A stretch of 14,216 nt of DNA from an uncultured Balneolaceae bacterium (GTDB taxonomy: Bacteria > Bacteroidota > Rhodothermia > Balneolales > Balneolaceae), in the NCBI GenBank assembly GCA_937982515.1, contig CALJMB010000276.1, forward strand, positions 1 to 14,216, written 5' to 3'. Positions 7,339 through 14,015 of the stretch are shown here, in pieces. The position numbers were made by a program, and so were the translations under genes. The stretch's first letter is position 1; each line of letters starts with the position of its first letter. Under the pieces are notes generated by a model that saw only the letters and a list, made by a program, of their open reading frames with translations, was not told where the DNA came from and did not search any database.

Positions 7339-7358
7339 CACGAGCGGACGCTCGCGCC
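7337..7358. repeat. 10-bp palindrome adjoining the previous one (GCGCGAGCG family)
   Basis: GGCACGAGCG (7337-7346) and CGCTCGCGCC (7349-7358) form a stem with one mismatch and a 2-nt centre. On the minus strand, with its flank, it reads TTTAATGGCGCGAGCG, matching the start of the 13740 repeat and the core near 13771. It shares two bases with the preceding palindrome. Confidence 0.7.
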
Positions 7359-7443
7359 ATTAAAGCTATCTTTCTTTGGCGCAAATGCCTCCTGGAAAAA
7401 GGCTACAGGGTTGCACGCAACAACGTTGAAAATACATGCAGAT

Positions 7444-8163
7444 ATGAATACGGTATTCCGCTTAATACTTCCGGTGCTGCTTCTAGCCTGGCCGGGCGGG
7501 AGCCTGGAATTAAAAGCCCAGGACAAGGAAACCGGTATTATGCAACATATTAATACGTATCTGTCAACCCACTACTCCGGGCAGGATCTGAGGCTGCATC
7601 CAGAATTGAAATGGGCGCCTCCTTCCATTAAAAACAACTCTGCTGCCGAAGTGGTTTCTGTGAAATATTCGGGCCGTAATAAAGTTCCGCGAGGTTATGA
7701 AGCGTTTGAAGTTACGGTAAAAGACAGTTTGGCGGGTTCCCGGACCGACCGCGTTCAGGTTTACGTGGCCGTAGAACGGTTCCTGCCCGTGGCCAGCCGC
7801 CGCATACAGCGCGGCGATTCAATTAGTGAAGAGAATGCTCATATGGCCTGGGTTGATGTCACCAGGCCCGTGCGCGATTTGATCACTTCGATAGAATCTG
7901 TGGAGGGCCAGGTTGCCGCGGCCGTAATCAATGCGGGAGATCTCTTCACCGCGCATAACATCAGAAGCACGCCCGTGGTTTTCGCCGGAGAAGCCGTGAA
8001 CTTGCTGTACAATCCCGGGGGAATTCAGGTACAGCTTTCATGCATTGCCCGCCAGGATGGAGGCATAGGAGATGAAATCAGATTATACAGCCAGGAAACC
8101 GGCAAGACCTACCTGGGGCAAGTGGTAAATAAGTCAACCGTTAAATGGAAGTCTACATTATGA
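7444..8163 (+). CDS. flgA: FlgA, P-ring assembly chaperone
   Basis: FlgA is a periplasmic chaperone that helps FlgI polymerise into the P ring around the rod. From this start it has 239 residues. It begins with a Sec signal peptide (MNTVFRLILPVLLLAWPGG, probable cleavage near residue 25 after KAQ). A variable N-terminal part follows, then an SAF-like domain (about 113-174, including RRIQRGDSISEENA) and the conserved C-terminal beta domain (about 175-239, including GDEIRLYSQETGKTYLGQVV). A TTG at 7411 would add 11 residues in frame; I chose ATG 7444 because it puts the signal peptide at the N-terminus. Sequence conservation is low, as usual for FlgA, but the position before flgH-flgI supports it. 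Its stop codon overlaps the flgH start. Confidence 0.88.
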   Translation: MNTVFRLILPVLLLAWPGGSLELKAQDKETGIMQHINTYLSTHYSGQDLRLHPELKWAPPSIKNNSAAEVVSVKYSGRNKVPRGYEAFEVTVKDSLAGSRTDRVQVYVAVERFLPVASRRIQRGDSISEENAHMAWVDVTRPVRDLITSIESVEGQVAAAVINAGDLFTAHNIRSTPVVFAGEAVNLLYNPGGIQVQLSCIARQDGGIGDEIRLYSQETGKTYLGQVVNKSTVKWKSTL

Positions 8164-8789
8164 TGCATGTTTTAAGAGCCCTGTCGTACAAAAAGCTCAT
8201 CCTTTTTATTTTGGGGATGATGGTATGTGAAGGCCAGGTATTCGCTCAGCAGTCGCTATATGAAGATCCCAAAGCCAATCGGCCGGGCGACCTGCTGACC
8301 GTGATCCTTGCTGAAAATATTTCGGGTTCATTCAATACCAATCAGTCTACCAACTCGGCGACCGGCGGAGGAGCTTCAGGTTCTGTTTCCGGCAACTTCA
8401 TCCCCTTCGAGCCTATTTTTGGCGCCGGCGCCGAGGTAAACTACAATTCCGACGAGCGGGTCCGGGCCAATCAGAGCCAGCTTCTGCAGGGTACCATAAG
8501 CGTGCGTGTGGAAGAAGTGCTGGACAACCACCACCTGTTCATCCGTGGTGAGCGCACTACCGAAATTAACGGTGAGTTACATGAAATCAAGCTGTCCGGG
8601 ATTGTCCGTCCCTACGATGTCATCAACAACAGTGTATACTCATTCAACATCGCCAACGCTGAAATTTTTTATCAAAAAAAGGGTGATCCCAAACAGGCCC
8701 TCCGGAGGCCCGGTTTCGTAAGAAAGGTCATTTTTGGAGCAGTAGGTATTTTAGTGGGAACCGTGGCAGTGATAAGAGCTGTAGATTAA
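8160..8789 (+). CDS. flgH: FlgH, L-ring protein, apparently not a lipoprotein
   Basis: FlgH forms the L ring in the outer membrane around the rod. The body matches the family: SLYEDPKANRPGDLLTVIL, then a Gly/Ser/Asn-rich region, VRVEEVLDNHHLFIRGE, and IVRPYDVINNSVYSFNIANAEIFY. It has 209 residues from this start. Most FlgH proteins are lipoproteins. Here the only cysteine near the signal region (residue 23, context MMVC) does not fit a lipobox, and a signal-peptidase-I site after VFA (27-29) looks likely. The C-terminus is also unusual: after the family core there is a 16-residue uncharged hydrophobic stretch (190-205) between basic residues. I chose ATG 8160 because it makes a 4-nt ATGA overlap with flgA; ATG 8145 would add five residues. 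Confidence 0.92.
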   Translation: MMHVLRALSYKKLILFILGMMVCEGQVFAQQSLYEDPKANRPGDLLTVILAENISGSFNTNQSTNSATGGGASGSVSGNFIPFEPIFGAGAEVNYNSDERVRANQSQLLQGTISVRVEEVLDNHHLFIRGERTTEINGELHEIKLSGIVRPYDVINNSVYSFNIANAEIFYQKKGDPKQALRRPGFVRKVIFGAVGILVGTVAVIRAVD

Positions 8790-8798
8790 AGAGAAATC

Positions 8799-9941
8799 AT
8801 GAATCGTTTTCATAATATATTCTTCATTAAAATCTTCCTGATCGCCGGCTGGGCATTTCTTGCCACCGAAGCAGAGGCTCAGACAAAGCTGAGAGACCTG
8901 GTGCAGATACATGGCGCCGGCGAGAACCAACTCATCGGCTACGGCCTGGTTACAGGACTGGACCGGTCAGGAGACCGTTCCATATCAAGAAGAGGATCCG
9001 TGTTTACGGTGCAGTCTATTACAAACATGCTGGCTAACTTTGGTATAAATGTGAACCAGGAACACCTGCGCACCCGCAACGTAGCGGCGGTCATGGTTAC
9101 CGCTGTCGCCGGCCCCTATCACCTGCCCGGAAGTGAGTTGGATATTACTGTTTCATCGTTAGGTGATGCGAGTAGCCTGCAAGGGGGCGTACTGTTGCAG
9201 ACCCCGCTGATGGACCCCCAAACCAGGGAGGTATATGCCTATGCCCAGGGGCCGCTGGTTACGGGAGGCATTAACGCGGAAGTGCCGGGTGCGCGCGTAG
9301 CTCATAACCTCACTCTCACCGCAACGATACCGGGAGGAGCCTCTGTCGTTAAAAACGACAGTTATACTCCCTCCAGGGAAGAAAGTCTGGGGCTGATTCT
9401 CCGGAAGCCCAGTTACACCAATGCGCAGCGTATCACTGAGGTAATTAATTCAACATTGGGCGGAGAAACCGAAATCGCTTCGGCTATCAGCGCGGGCCTG
9501 GTACAGGTAGAGTGGCCGGAAAACTTTCAGACAACCGGTGAACTGAACCTGTTCATGAGCTTAATCCTGGATTTGGAGATAGAGGTCGATGCCCCGGCTA
9601 TAGTTGTCATCAACGAACGCACAGGCACCATTGTGGCGGGCGGCGATGTGGTCATTGATGAAGTGCTGGTTTCGCATGGTAACATTCAAATTCAGACACA
9701 GGTTACTCCCTTTGTTTCCCAGCCCCTTCCGTTTAGCGGCGGGGAAACGGTAGCGGGCGCTTATACCGAAGTGGGGGTTACCGAAGAGGCTGCTCAAAAT
9801 ATGGTTATCGGGCCTGATACCAGGGCAACAGAACTGGCTGCATCCCTCAGCAACCTCGGCCTCTCCCCCAGAGATATCATTTCCATCTTCCAGGCCATTG
9901 AAAAGGCCGGCGCCCTTAAAGGTAAGCTGGTTGTGATGTAA
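8799..9941 (+). CDS. flgI: FlgI, flagellar P-ring protein
   Basis: FlgI forms the P ring in the periplasm around the rod, next to peptidoglycan. The protein has 380 residues, close to the family norm. A Sec signal peptide spans 1-27 (ending ATEAEA), with cleavage before QTKLRDL. Immediately after it is the conserved FlgI N-terminus, including GYGLVTGLDRSGD. Further signatures include NVAAVMVTAVAGPY, the SSLGDASSLQGGVLLQTPL segment, VINERTGTIVAGGDVVI, and the C-terminal helix region LGLSPRDIISIFQAIEKAGAL followed by GKLVVM. It starts 9 nt after flgH with a weak AGAG before the ATG. FlgA, encoded two genes upstream, is its chaperone. No oddity seen. Confidence 0.97.
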   Translation: MNRFHNIFFIKIFLIAGWAFLATEAEAQTKLRDLVQIHGAGENQLIGYGLVTGLDRSGDRSISRRGSVFTVQSITNMLANFGINVNQEHLRTRNVAAVMVTAVAGPYHLPGSELDITVSSLGDASSLQGGVLLQTPLMDPQTREVYAYAQGPLVTGGINAEVPGARVAHNLTLTATIPGGASVVKNDSYTPSREESLGLILRKPSYTNAQRITEVINSTLGGETEIASAISAGLVQVEWPENFQTTGELNLFMSLILDLEIEVDAPAIVVINERTGTIVAGGDVVIDEVLVSHGNIQIQTQVTPFVSQPLPFSGGETVAGAYTEVGVTEEAAQNMVIGPDTRATELAASLSNLGLSPRDIISIFQAIEKAGALKGKLVVM

Positions 9942-10021
9942 TATAGTACGTACTGCATATTCCGCAGATGAATAAGTAAGCCGTAACACGCCCGATATAC
10001 AGTTTCAAAAAACAAACGATC

Positions 10022-10309
10022 ATGGACATACAAAACACAGTACCGGCACAGCAGCTGAAAGCAGGCAATGGGTTATCTCCCACCGAAGCTCAGCGGAGAA
10101 AAGAAGAAATGGCGATCTCGTTTGAAGAGATTTTTGCACGGCACCTTGTACAGGAAATGACTAAAGATTCATTCTCGTTTGACGATAATAACGGTATGGC
10201 GGGGCAGGCCAACGGACTCTACCGCAGCTATATAGTCAATACGCTGGCCAGGAAGCTGGCAGAGCAGCACACGCTCGGTATAGGCAAGATATTATTGAAA
10301 GAGTTGTAG
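10022..10309 (+). CDS. flgJ: FlgJ-type rod-binding protein, N-terminal domain only
   Basis: This 95-residue protein matches the rod-binding domain of FlgJ: FEEIFARHLVQEMTKDSFSF (34-53) followed by the helical end LYRSYIVNTLARKLAEQ (66-82). In enterobacteria FlgJ also has a C-terminal glucosaminidase that cuts peptidoglycan for the growing rod; that domain is absent here. Single-domain FlgJ is known in several groups, where a separate lytic enzyme is used. No such enzyme is in this window. Family similarity is short, so position after flgI and before flgK carries much of the weight. The start ATG lacks a clear Shine-Dalgarno. The gene is separated from flgI by 80 nt and from the next gene by 138 nt. 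Confidence 0.8.
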   Translation: MDIQNTVPAQQLKAGNGLSPTEAQRRKEEMAISFEEIFARHLVQEMTKDSFSFDDNNGMAGQANGLYRSYIVNTLARKLAEQHTLGIGKILLKEL

Positions 10310-10393
10310 CGCAGTACATAGCAACCACCTGAATTCACTCATTAAACAGTTCGGTGAAGGAAGGTCGCTAAAATACAGAGACATAAAAATAGA

Positions 10394-10417
10394 TTCGTGT
10401 TTTTGTGCTTTCGTGGC
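10394..10417. repeat. Three tandem octamers between flgJ and flgN
   Basis: TTCGTGTT, TTTGTGCT and TTCGTGGC follow each other exactly, with TCGTG or TTGTG in each unit. Runs of this type (TTCGTGTC, TTTGTGTC) are scattered in intergenic DNA of many environmental bacteria (general knowledge). The unit may once have been copied as a block; no function is evident. Confidence 0.55.
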
Positions 10418-10438
10418 TACCTCATGTACCGTGCCAAA

Positions 10439-10448
10439 TAACCGATAA
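10439..10448 (+). promoter_or_regulatory. TAACCGATAA motif at the flgN start (possible -10 of a flagellar sigma)
   Basis: The 10-mer TAACCGATAA ends at the first base of ATG 10448 and recurs before flgL (12713-12722). CCGATAA equals the core of the FliA (sigma-28) -10 consensus GCCGATAA. No TAAA -35 element is present at the usual 15-nt spacing, so this is weak. If it is a promoter, translation would start at ATG 10466 instead. Confidence 0.22.
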
Positions 10449-10996
10449 TGACCAGTACAGGAAATATGACATCGGAAACAGACATCATTTTTGACAGAGA
10501 TCCTGAAGCGGTATATCTGCTGAGCCTCCTCAATGATCTGCTGGATGCTTTTTGCAGGGTTCAGGAGTTGATGGATACACACATGAAAGCGGTGGCTTCA
10601 CAGGATGTCGTCCGAATGGAAGTGGCCACGCAAGACCTGATTGACCATTACGATTCCATGGCAACGATCAAGAAACACTTTTACGAGCATATAGACACGC
10701 TCTGCCGGCAGTTCGGCATACCTGCCGATTCCCGCAAGCTGTCTGCCCTCGTTGATTATTTTCCGGATTTTCAGGAAGAAATTGATACAGGCCGCACTGA
10801 ACTGATTGAAAAGGTTAACAGCGTGCAGGCGCAAAAGGACCGCCTGATGGGATTGCTGGATAAGGCAAGAAACTTCAACAAGGATACCATGCAGCTTGTG
10901 CGAACCGCCCGCGATGGGAAATCCGTTCGATACGATGGACTGGGTGAAAAATCCCTGTCGGATGATTCAAGTATTATTTTTAATCAAAAGGCATAA
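10448..10996 (+). CDS. flgN: Probable FlgN, export chaperone for FlgK and FlgL
   Basis: This 182-residue, highly charged, mostly helical protein has no signal peptide and no membrane segment. Its composition and predicted coiled-coil segments (about 20-90 and 105-150), plus its place directly before flgK, fit FlgN, the cytoplasmic chaperone that delivers the junction proteins FlgK and FlgL to FlhA. FlgN sequences are poorly conserved, so the assignment is by context and general character rather than strong motifs. The C-terminal 30 residues are serine/aspartate-rich and probably disordered; FlgN C-termini bind FlgK/FlgL. Two starts are possible: ATG 10448, or ATG 10466 with AGGA just upstream at short spacing. 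It ends 17 nt before flgK. An unrelated helical protein cannot be fully excluded. Confidence 0.72.
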   Translation: MTSTGNMTSETDIIFDRDPEAVYLLSLLNDLLDAFCRVQELMDTHMKAVASQDVVRMEVATQDLIDHYDSMATIKKHFYEHIDTLCRQFGIPADSRKLSALVDYFPDFQEEIDTGRTELIEKVNSVQAQKDRLMGLLDKARNFNKDTMQLVRTARDGKSVRYDGLGEKSLSDDSSIIFNQKA

Positions 10997-11013
10997 TCCA
11001 ACTTAATTAAGGT

Positions 11014-12375
11014 ATGAAAGAACTTTTCGAAATAAGTAAACGCGGGTTGCTGACGGCACAAAGAGCCAATGCTGCCATAGGCCATAACATTGCCAATGCC
11101 AACACCGACGGATATAGCCGGCAGCGGGTGGTACTGAGCCCGCTGGACATGAAAAGAAATGGCTATTCGCTGGGGCGAGGCGTAGAAGTGCAGGATATCC
11201 AAAGGCTTCGCAGCAATCTGCTGGATAAGCAAATTTTCAGGGCGGAAAACCAGCTGGGCGGATTGCAGAGGAAGGCGGTTGTACTGCATCAGGTTGAGGG
11301 CCTGCTGATAACCGGTAATGAAAACGATCTGGACGGAATGATAGATGGCTTTTTCAACGCTCTCTCTGAACTGTCTAATACCCCGCAGGACAAGAACCTC
11401 AGAAAGATCGTCGTCTCCAAGGCTGAGACCATGACCATGAAATTCAGAAATACGGCCGAGGGCCTCAGCGATATTAAAGACGGCGTAGAGCAGAAGGCCA
11501 AAACCGTTGTCGGAGAGATAAACTCACTGCTCAAAGATCTTGCCGGGCTCAATACCTCCATTTCCCTTTCCGAAGCCAAGGGAACCTCTGACCATAACTC
11601 CAAAGACATTCAGGTTCAGAAGCTTAAAGAACTATCCGGACTTATCGATATTGAAACCAAGACCGATAAAAACGGGGCGCTGGAAGTTACTATAGACGGA
11701 ATTAAGGTACTCAGCGGCAACAAGGTGACGGAACTCAAAGCCCAGGTTGATGTACTCAACAGCCGCTTCCATGTACGGCTGGAAAACGGCAAGGCCATAA
11801 ATCCCGGCGGAGGCCAGCTGGCGGCAGATATCGAACTGTACGAAGACATACTCCCCGGGATGATGTCCGAGCTGGATACACTGGCCGCCACTATCGTTGA
11901 AGAATTTAATGCCGTACATCGGCTTGGGCATGGACTGGATGGCACGGGTACGGGACAGCATTTCTTTGATCCGGCAGGTACCATGGCAGCTACTATCGGC
12001 GTTGATACTGCTATCGTAAATGATCCGTCTCTTATCGCCGCTTCTTCCCAGCCCGATGAGCCCGGCAACAATTCAAACTTACTGGATCTGGTACAGCTGC
12101 GGGAAGCGCCGCTGCTGAACAATCGTTCGTTTAGCTTTAACGCGACACAGTTAATCAGCGGTCCCGGTATTGAGCTCAGCGAGATTCAAACACAGATTGA
12201 TTCTAAAACCTCGGAACAAACCATGCTTATGAACCAGCAGGAAAGCATTGCAGGAGTCAATCTTGATGAAGAGATGACCAATCTGATCATGTTTCAGAAC
12301 GCGTACCAGGCATCGGCCCGCGTGCTCGGCGCCGCGCAGCAAATGTACGACACCCTTTTGTCTATAGTTCGATAG
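11014..12375 (+). CDS. flgK: FlgK, hook-filament junction protein 1 (HAP1)
   Basis: FlgK forms the first ring between hook and filament and is exported by the flagellar type III system. The N-terminus has the rod/hook/HAP signature (IGHNIANANTDGYSRQRVVL, 22-41), and the C-terminus ends with the FlgK helix NLDEEMTNLIMFQNAYQASA and RVLGAAQQMYDTLLSIVR. The middle (about 80-330) carries long helices plus a beta domain. At 453 residues it is shorter than Salmonella FlgK (about 547), which suggests a reduced outer domain; such length variation is common. The start is supported by the conserved N-terminus and AAGG before ATG. It is 17 nt after the likely flgN chaperone gene and 367 nt before flgL. 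Confidence 0.96.
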   Translation: MKELFEISKRGLLTAQRANAAIGHNIANANTDGYSRQRVVLSPLDMKRNGYSLGRGVEVQDIQRLRSNLLDKQIFRAENQLGGLQRKAVVLHQVEGLLITGNENDLDGMIDGFFNALSELSNTPQDKNLRKIVVSKAETMTMKFRNTAEGLSDIKDGVEQKAKTVVGEINSLLKDLAGLNTSISLSEAKGTSDHNSKDIQVQKLKELSGLIDIETKTDKNGALEVTIDGIKVLSGNKVTELKAQVDVLNSRFHVRLENGKAINPGGGQLAADIELYEDILPGMMSELDTLAATIVEEFNAVHRLGHGLDGTGTGQHFFDPAGTMAATIGVDTAIVNDPSLIAASSQPDEPGNNSNLLDLVQLREAPLLNNRSFSFNATQLISGPGIELSEIQTQIDSKTSEQTMLMNQQESIAGVNLDEEMTNLIMFQNAYQASARVLGAAQQMYDTLLSIVR

Positions 12376-12429
12376 AATCCGGGCAAATGGCCTTTGGCGC
12401 GGGCAGATGCTTGGCCATCAGGTGAAACT

Positions 12430-12445
12430 CTCCCCTTGAGGGGAG
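12430..12445. repeat. CTCCCCT/AGGGGAG palindrome after flgK
   Basis: A perfect 7-bp inverted repeat with a 2-nt centre lies about 55 nt after flgK. It is followed directly by a second, stronger hairpin (12448-12476) and then GAGGGGTG. This order matches a widespread intergenic repeat pattern in Bacteroidota genomes (general knowledge). Confidence 0.65.
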
Positions 12446-12447
12446 AT

Positions 12448-12476
12448 GAACAGCCGCATAGGTTCTGCGGCTGTTC
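12448..12476 (+). terminator. Perfect 11-bp hairpin downstream of flgK, possible terminator
   Basis: GAACAGCCGCA (12448-12458) pairs perfectly with TGCGGCTGTTC (12466-12476) over a 7-nt loop. The stem is strong and well placed to end the flgK transcript. No T-run follows (next bases are TGAGGGGTG), so intrinsic termination is uncertain. It may equally be the central arm of the repeat that includes 12430-12445. Confidence 0.4.
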
Positions 12477-12483
12477 TGAGGGG

Positions 12484-12532
12484 TGTCCCGGCAAAGAACA
12501 TGGACCTTGATGGCAGTAGTAAGTAGAACGTA
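12484..12532. repeat. Dispersed repeat core, copy 1
   Basis: This 49-nt stretch (beginning TGTCCCGGCAAAGAACATGG and ending GTAGTAAGTAGAACGTA) closely matches 13957-14003 and more loosely 12598-12640. It is flanked on the left by GAGGGG and on the right by CCTCCCC plus a CCCTTAGCAAAGGG palindrome, the same flanks as copy 3. No reading frame is kept across the copies. Confidence 0.75.
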
Positions 12533-12597
12533 ACAGACCTCCCCTTAGCAAAGGGCCTGTCCCGTCCACTGTCGGGAAGGATTGAGATTAAGAGGGT

Positions 12598-12640
12598 TGT
12601 CCGGCAAAAGAGCATGATAACAGAAGTAAGAACATATAAA
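12598..12640. repeat. Dispersed repeat core, copy 2 (shortened)
   Basis: Starts TGTCCGGCAAAAGAGCATG and ends near AGAAGTAAGAACATA. It matches copy 1 but seems to lack its middle (around TGGACCTTGATGG). The left flank AGAGGGT fits the family. It is the most decayed of the three copies. Confidence 0.55.
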
Positions 12641-12712
12641 TCCAGAACACAAAAACCTGCTCTCCAAAAGAGATTAGAAGTGTTTTTGCGTAAGCCACGG
12701 ACGTAAACACAT

Positions 12713-12722
12713 TAACCGATAA
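12713..12722 (+). promoter_or_regulatory. TAACCGATAA motif 20 nt before flgL
   Basis: Identical to the 10-mer at flgN (10439-10448). The placement fits a -10 element with transcription starting just before the flgL ATG at 12743. There is a TAAA at 12704-12707, but its 7-nt spacing is too short for a standard sigma-28 -35 element. Offered as a weak candidate for a flgL promoter. Confidence 0.25.
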
Positions 12723-12742
12723 CAACACCAGCTGTCAGAGCC

Positions 12743-13639
12743 ATGCGAATATCCAACAACCGTATTTTCCAGAACCTGTTATACGACTTAAACAGAAACC
12801 GCCAGCGGGTCGCGGCTTTTCAGGACCACCTGTCGAGCGGGGTAAGAGTTCGAAGAGCGTCGGACGGAGCGGTGGAATTTACCACGAGCAGCCTGATCCG
12901 GAGTAATGTTCGCAATGACGAACAGTTCCAGAATAATATTTCCAGCGGATTGCGAAAAGCCCGCACGGTACAGCAGGCGCTGCATGACATGGTGGATCTG
13001 TTGATTGATTTAAAACAGGACGCGGTTCACGGGGCTAATGCCACGCTGGGCGCGGCCGCCAGAGCGGCCCTGGGCGAAAAAGCGGCGGGGCTCAAAGCCA
13101 ACATGGTCAGCACGGCCAATGCCAAAGCGGGAGATGTATATGTGTTCGGTGGTACCAGTACCATAGATGAACCTTTTTCTGAGGGTGCAGGATTAGGAGG
13201 TGTTGAAGATACCAGCAATGCCACGCGGTTAACCGTACAGATATCGAATGATCAGATTATAGATGTCAGCATAACCGGCGACGAACTGCGTAACATGCCG
13301 GGTGGTGAAGACTTGTTCCTTATTATTGACCGCGTTGAGCAGGCTTTCCGAAATAACGATCCCGATGCTGTGCGGGCAGAGATGGATCATATTGACGATG
13401 CCATAACGCACGTCACTGCGCTGACAACCGAGATCGCTTCCAAGATAGTACAGATGGAATACTCCTTTGAACACATTGAGAGAAGGAATATCGATCAGGA
13501 AGGAGAGGTGAGCCGCCTTGTCGATACGGATTTTGCCAATGCACAGTCGCAAATCATTAAAATGCAGGTTGCCTACGAGGCGGCTATGGCGGCGCATGCC
13601 CGGATTTCACAGACTTCCCTGTTGAACTATCTACGGTAA
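12743..13639 (+). CDS. flgL: FlgL, hook-filament junction protein 3 (HAP3)
   Basis: FlgL forms the second junction ring, between FlgK and the flagellin filament, and belongs to the flagellin superfamily. This copy has 298 residues (Salmonella 317). The N-terminal flagellin-like helices are typical: MRISNNRIFQNLLYDLNRNR, then LSSGVRVRRASDGAVE. The central part includes GDVYVFGGTST, the usual FlgL segment before the small outer domain. The C-terminal helices end with QIIKMQVAYEAAMAAHARIS and LLNYLR. It is secreted by the type III apparatus with help from FlgN. The gene stands alone after a repeat-rich spacer, and flagellin does not follow within the window. The start is supported by the family N-terminus; only weak CAGAG precedes it. 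Confidence 0.95.
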   Translation: MRISNNRIFQNLLYDLNRNRQRVAAFQDHLSSGVRVRRASDGAVEFTTSSLIRSNVRNDEQFQNNISSGLRKARTVQQALHDMVDLLIDLKQDAVHGANATLGAAARAALGEKAAGLKANMVSTANAKAGDVYVFGGTSTIDEPFSEGAGLGGVEDTSNATRLTVQISNDQIIDVSITGDELRNMPGGEDLFLIIDRVEQAFRNNDPDAVRAEMDHIDDAITHVTALTTEIASKIVQMEYSFEHIERRNIDQEGEVSRLVDTDFANAQSQIIKMQVAYEAAMAAHARISQTSLLNYLR

Positions 13640-13645
13640 GTGATA

Positions 13646-13673
13646 GTCGTGAGTCTTGAGTTCTGAGTCGTGA
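13646..13673 (+). repeat. Four tandem heptamers after flgL
   Basis: GTCGTGA, GTCTTGA, GTTCTGA and GTCGTGA follow one another exactly, starting 6 nt after the flgL stop. TGA recurs every 7 nt, as in the minus-strand array at 5425-5452. The arrays thus bracket the plus-strand gene block. Confidence 0.75.
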
Positions 13674-13739
13674 GCAACATCGATAGTATTCCCGAATAAC
13701 GGCCGGCTGGAGGGGATTTGTGCCAATCATCCCGTCCAC

Positions 13740-13834
13740 TTTAATGGCGCGGGCACGAACGGATATTAATAGCGCGAGCGTCCGCTCGTGTCTCTTCGGG
13801 CAGGAGCGCGAACGGACGTTCACGCTATAACCTG
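13740..13834. repeat. GCGCGAGCG/GCGCGAACG palindrome cluster
   Basis: Three related units lie in tandem: a degenerate unit from TTTAATGGCGCGGGCACG (13740-13757), a palindrome AGCGCGAGCG-TC-CGCTCGTGTC (13771-13792 or so), and AGCGCGAACG-GA-CGTTCACGC (about 13805-13825) followed by TATAACCT. They match the two palindromes after flgG (7291-7358). The TCTTCGGGCAGGAGCGCGAA stretch joining the last two recurs with changes at the window edge. Confidence 0.75.
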
Positions 13835-13926
13835 GAAGAACCGCCCCCCTTCCTCTTTAGCAGGGCTGTTAAGTTCTGTTCCAAGAGAGGGAATGGGCTG
13901 TAGTCACAGTCGGGGCACCACCCATC

Positions 13927-13946
13927 TCCCCCTTAGCAAAGGGGGA
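13927..13946. repeat. TCCCCCTT/AAGGGGGA palindrome
   Basis: A perfect 8-bp inverted repeat with loop AGCA. The same loop and core (CCCTTAGCAAAGGG) occur at 12542-12555 in the flgK-flgL spacer. It forms the left flank of repeat-core copy 3. Confidence 0.75.
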
Positions 13947-13956
13947 TTAAGGGGTT

Positions 13957-14003
13957 TGTCCGGCAAGGGACATGGACATGGTGGCCGTAGTAGGTAGAAC
14001 GTA
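13957..14003. repeat. Dispersed repeat core, copy 3
   Basis: A 47-nt stretch from TGTCCGGCAAGGGACATGG to GTAGTAGGTAGAACGTA, aligned with copy 1 (12484-12532) with a few substitutions and small indels. It sits between CCCCCT palindromes at 13927-13946 and 14016-14029, which may mark the element's ends. Confidence 0.75.
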
Positions 14004-14015
14004 CCACCCCTGCCT

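Larger units (their letters stand above)
12376..12742. other. 367-nt spacer between flgK and flgL, rich in repeats
   Basis: I see no gene here. The region holds two hairpins close to the flgK end (12430-12445 and 12448-12476) and two copies of a repeat core (12484-12532 and 12598-12640). It also has a CCCTTAGCAAAGGG palindrome between them (12542-12555), a CCCG/CGGG hairpin (about 12561-12575), and TAACCGATAA 20 nt before flgL. An 11-mer, TGGCGCGGGCA (12395-12405), recurs at 13745-13755. Such a spacer between flgK and flgL is longer than usual and suggests that flgL may have its own promoter. Confidence 0.75.

Noticed and set aside
7411..7443. TTG start for flgA giving 11 more residues
   Set aside because: It would put polar residues ahead of an otherwise standard signal peptide; ATG 7444 is the better start.
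10394..10417. Regulatory operator made of the three octamers before flgN
   Set aside because: Direct octamers of this kind are common dispersed intergenic repeats and no partner site or regulator is visible, so it is listed only as a repeat.
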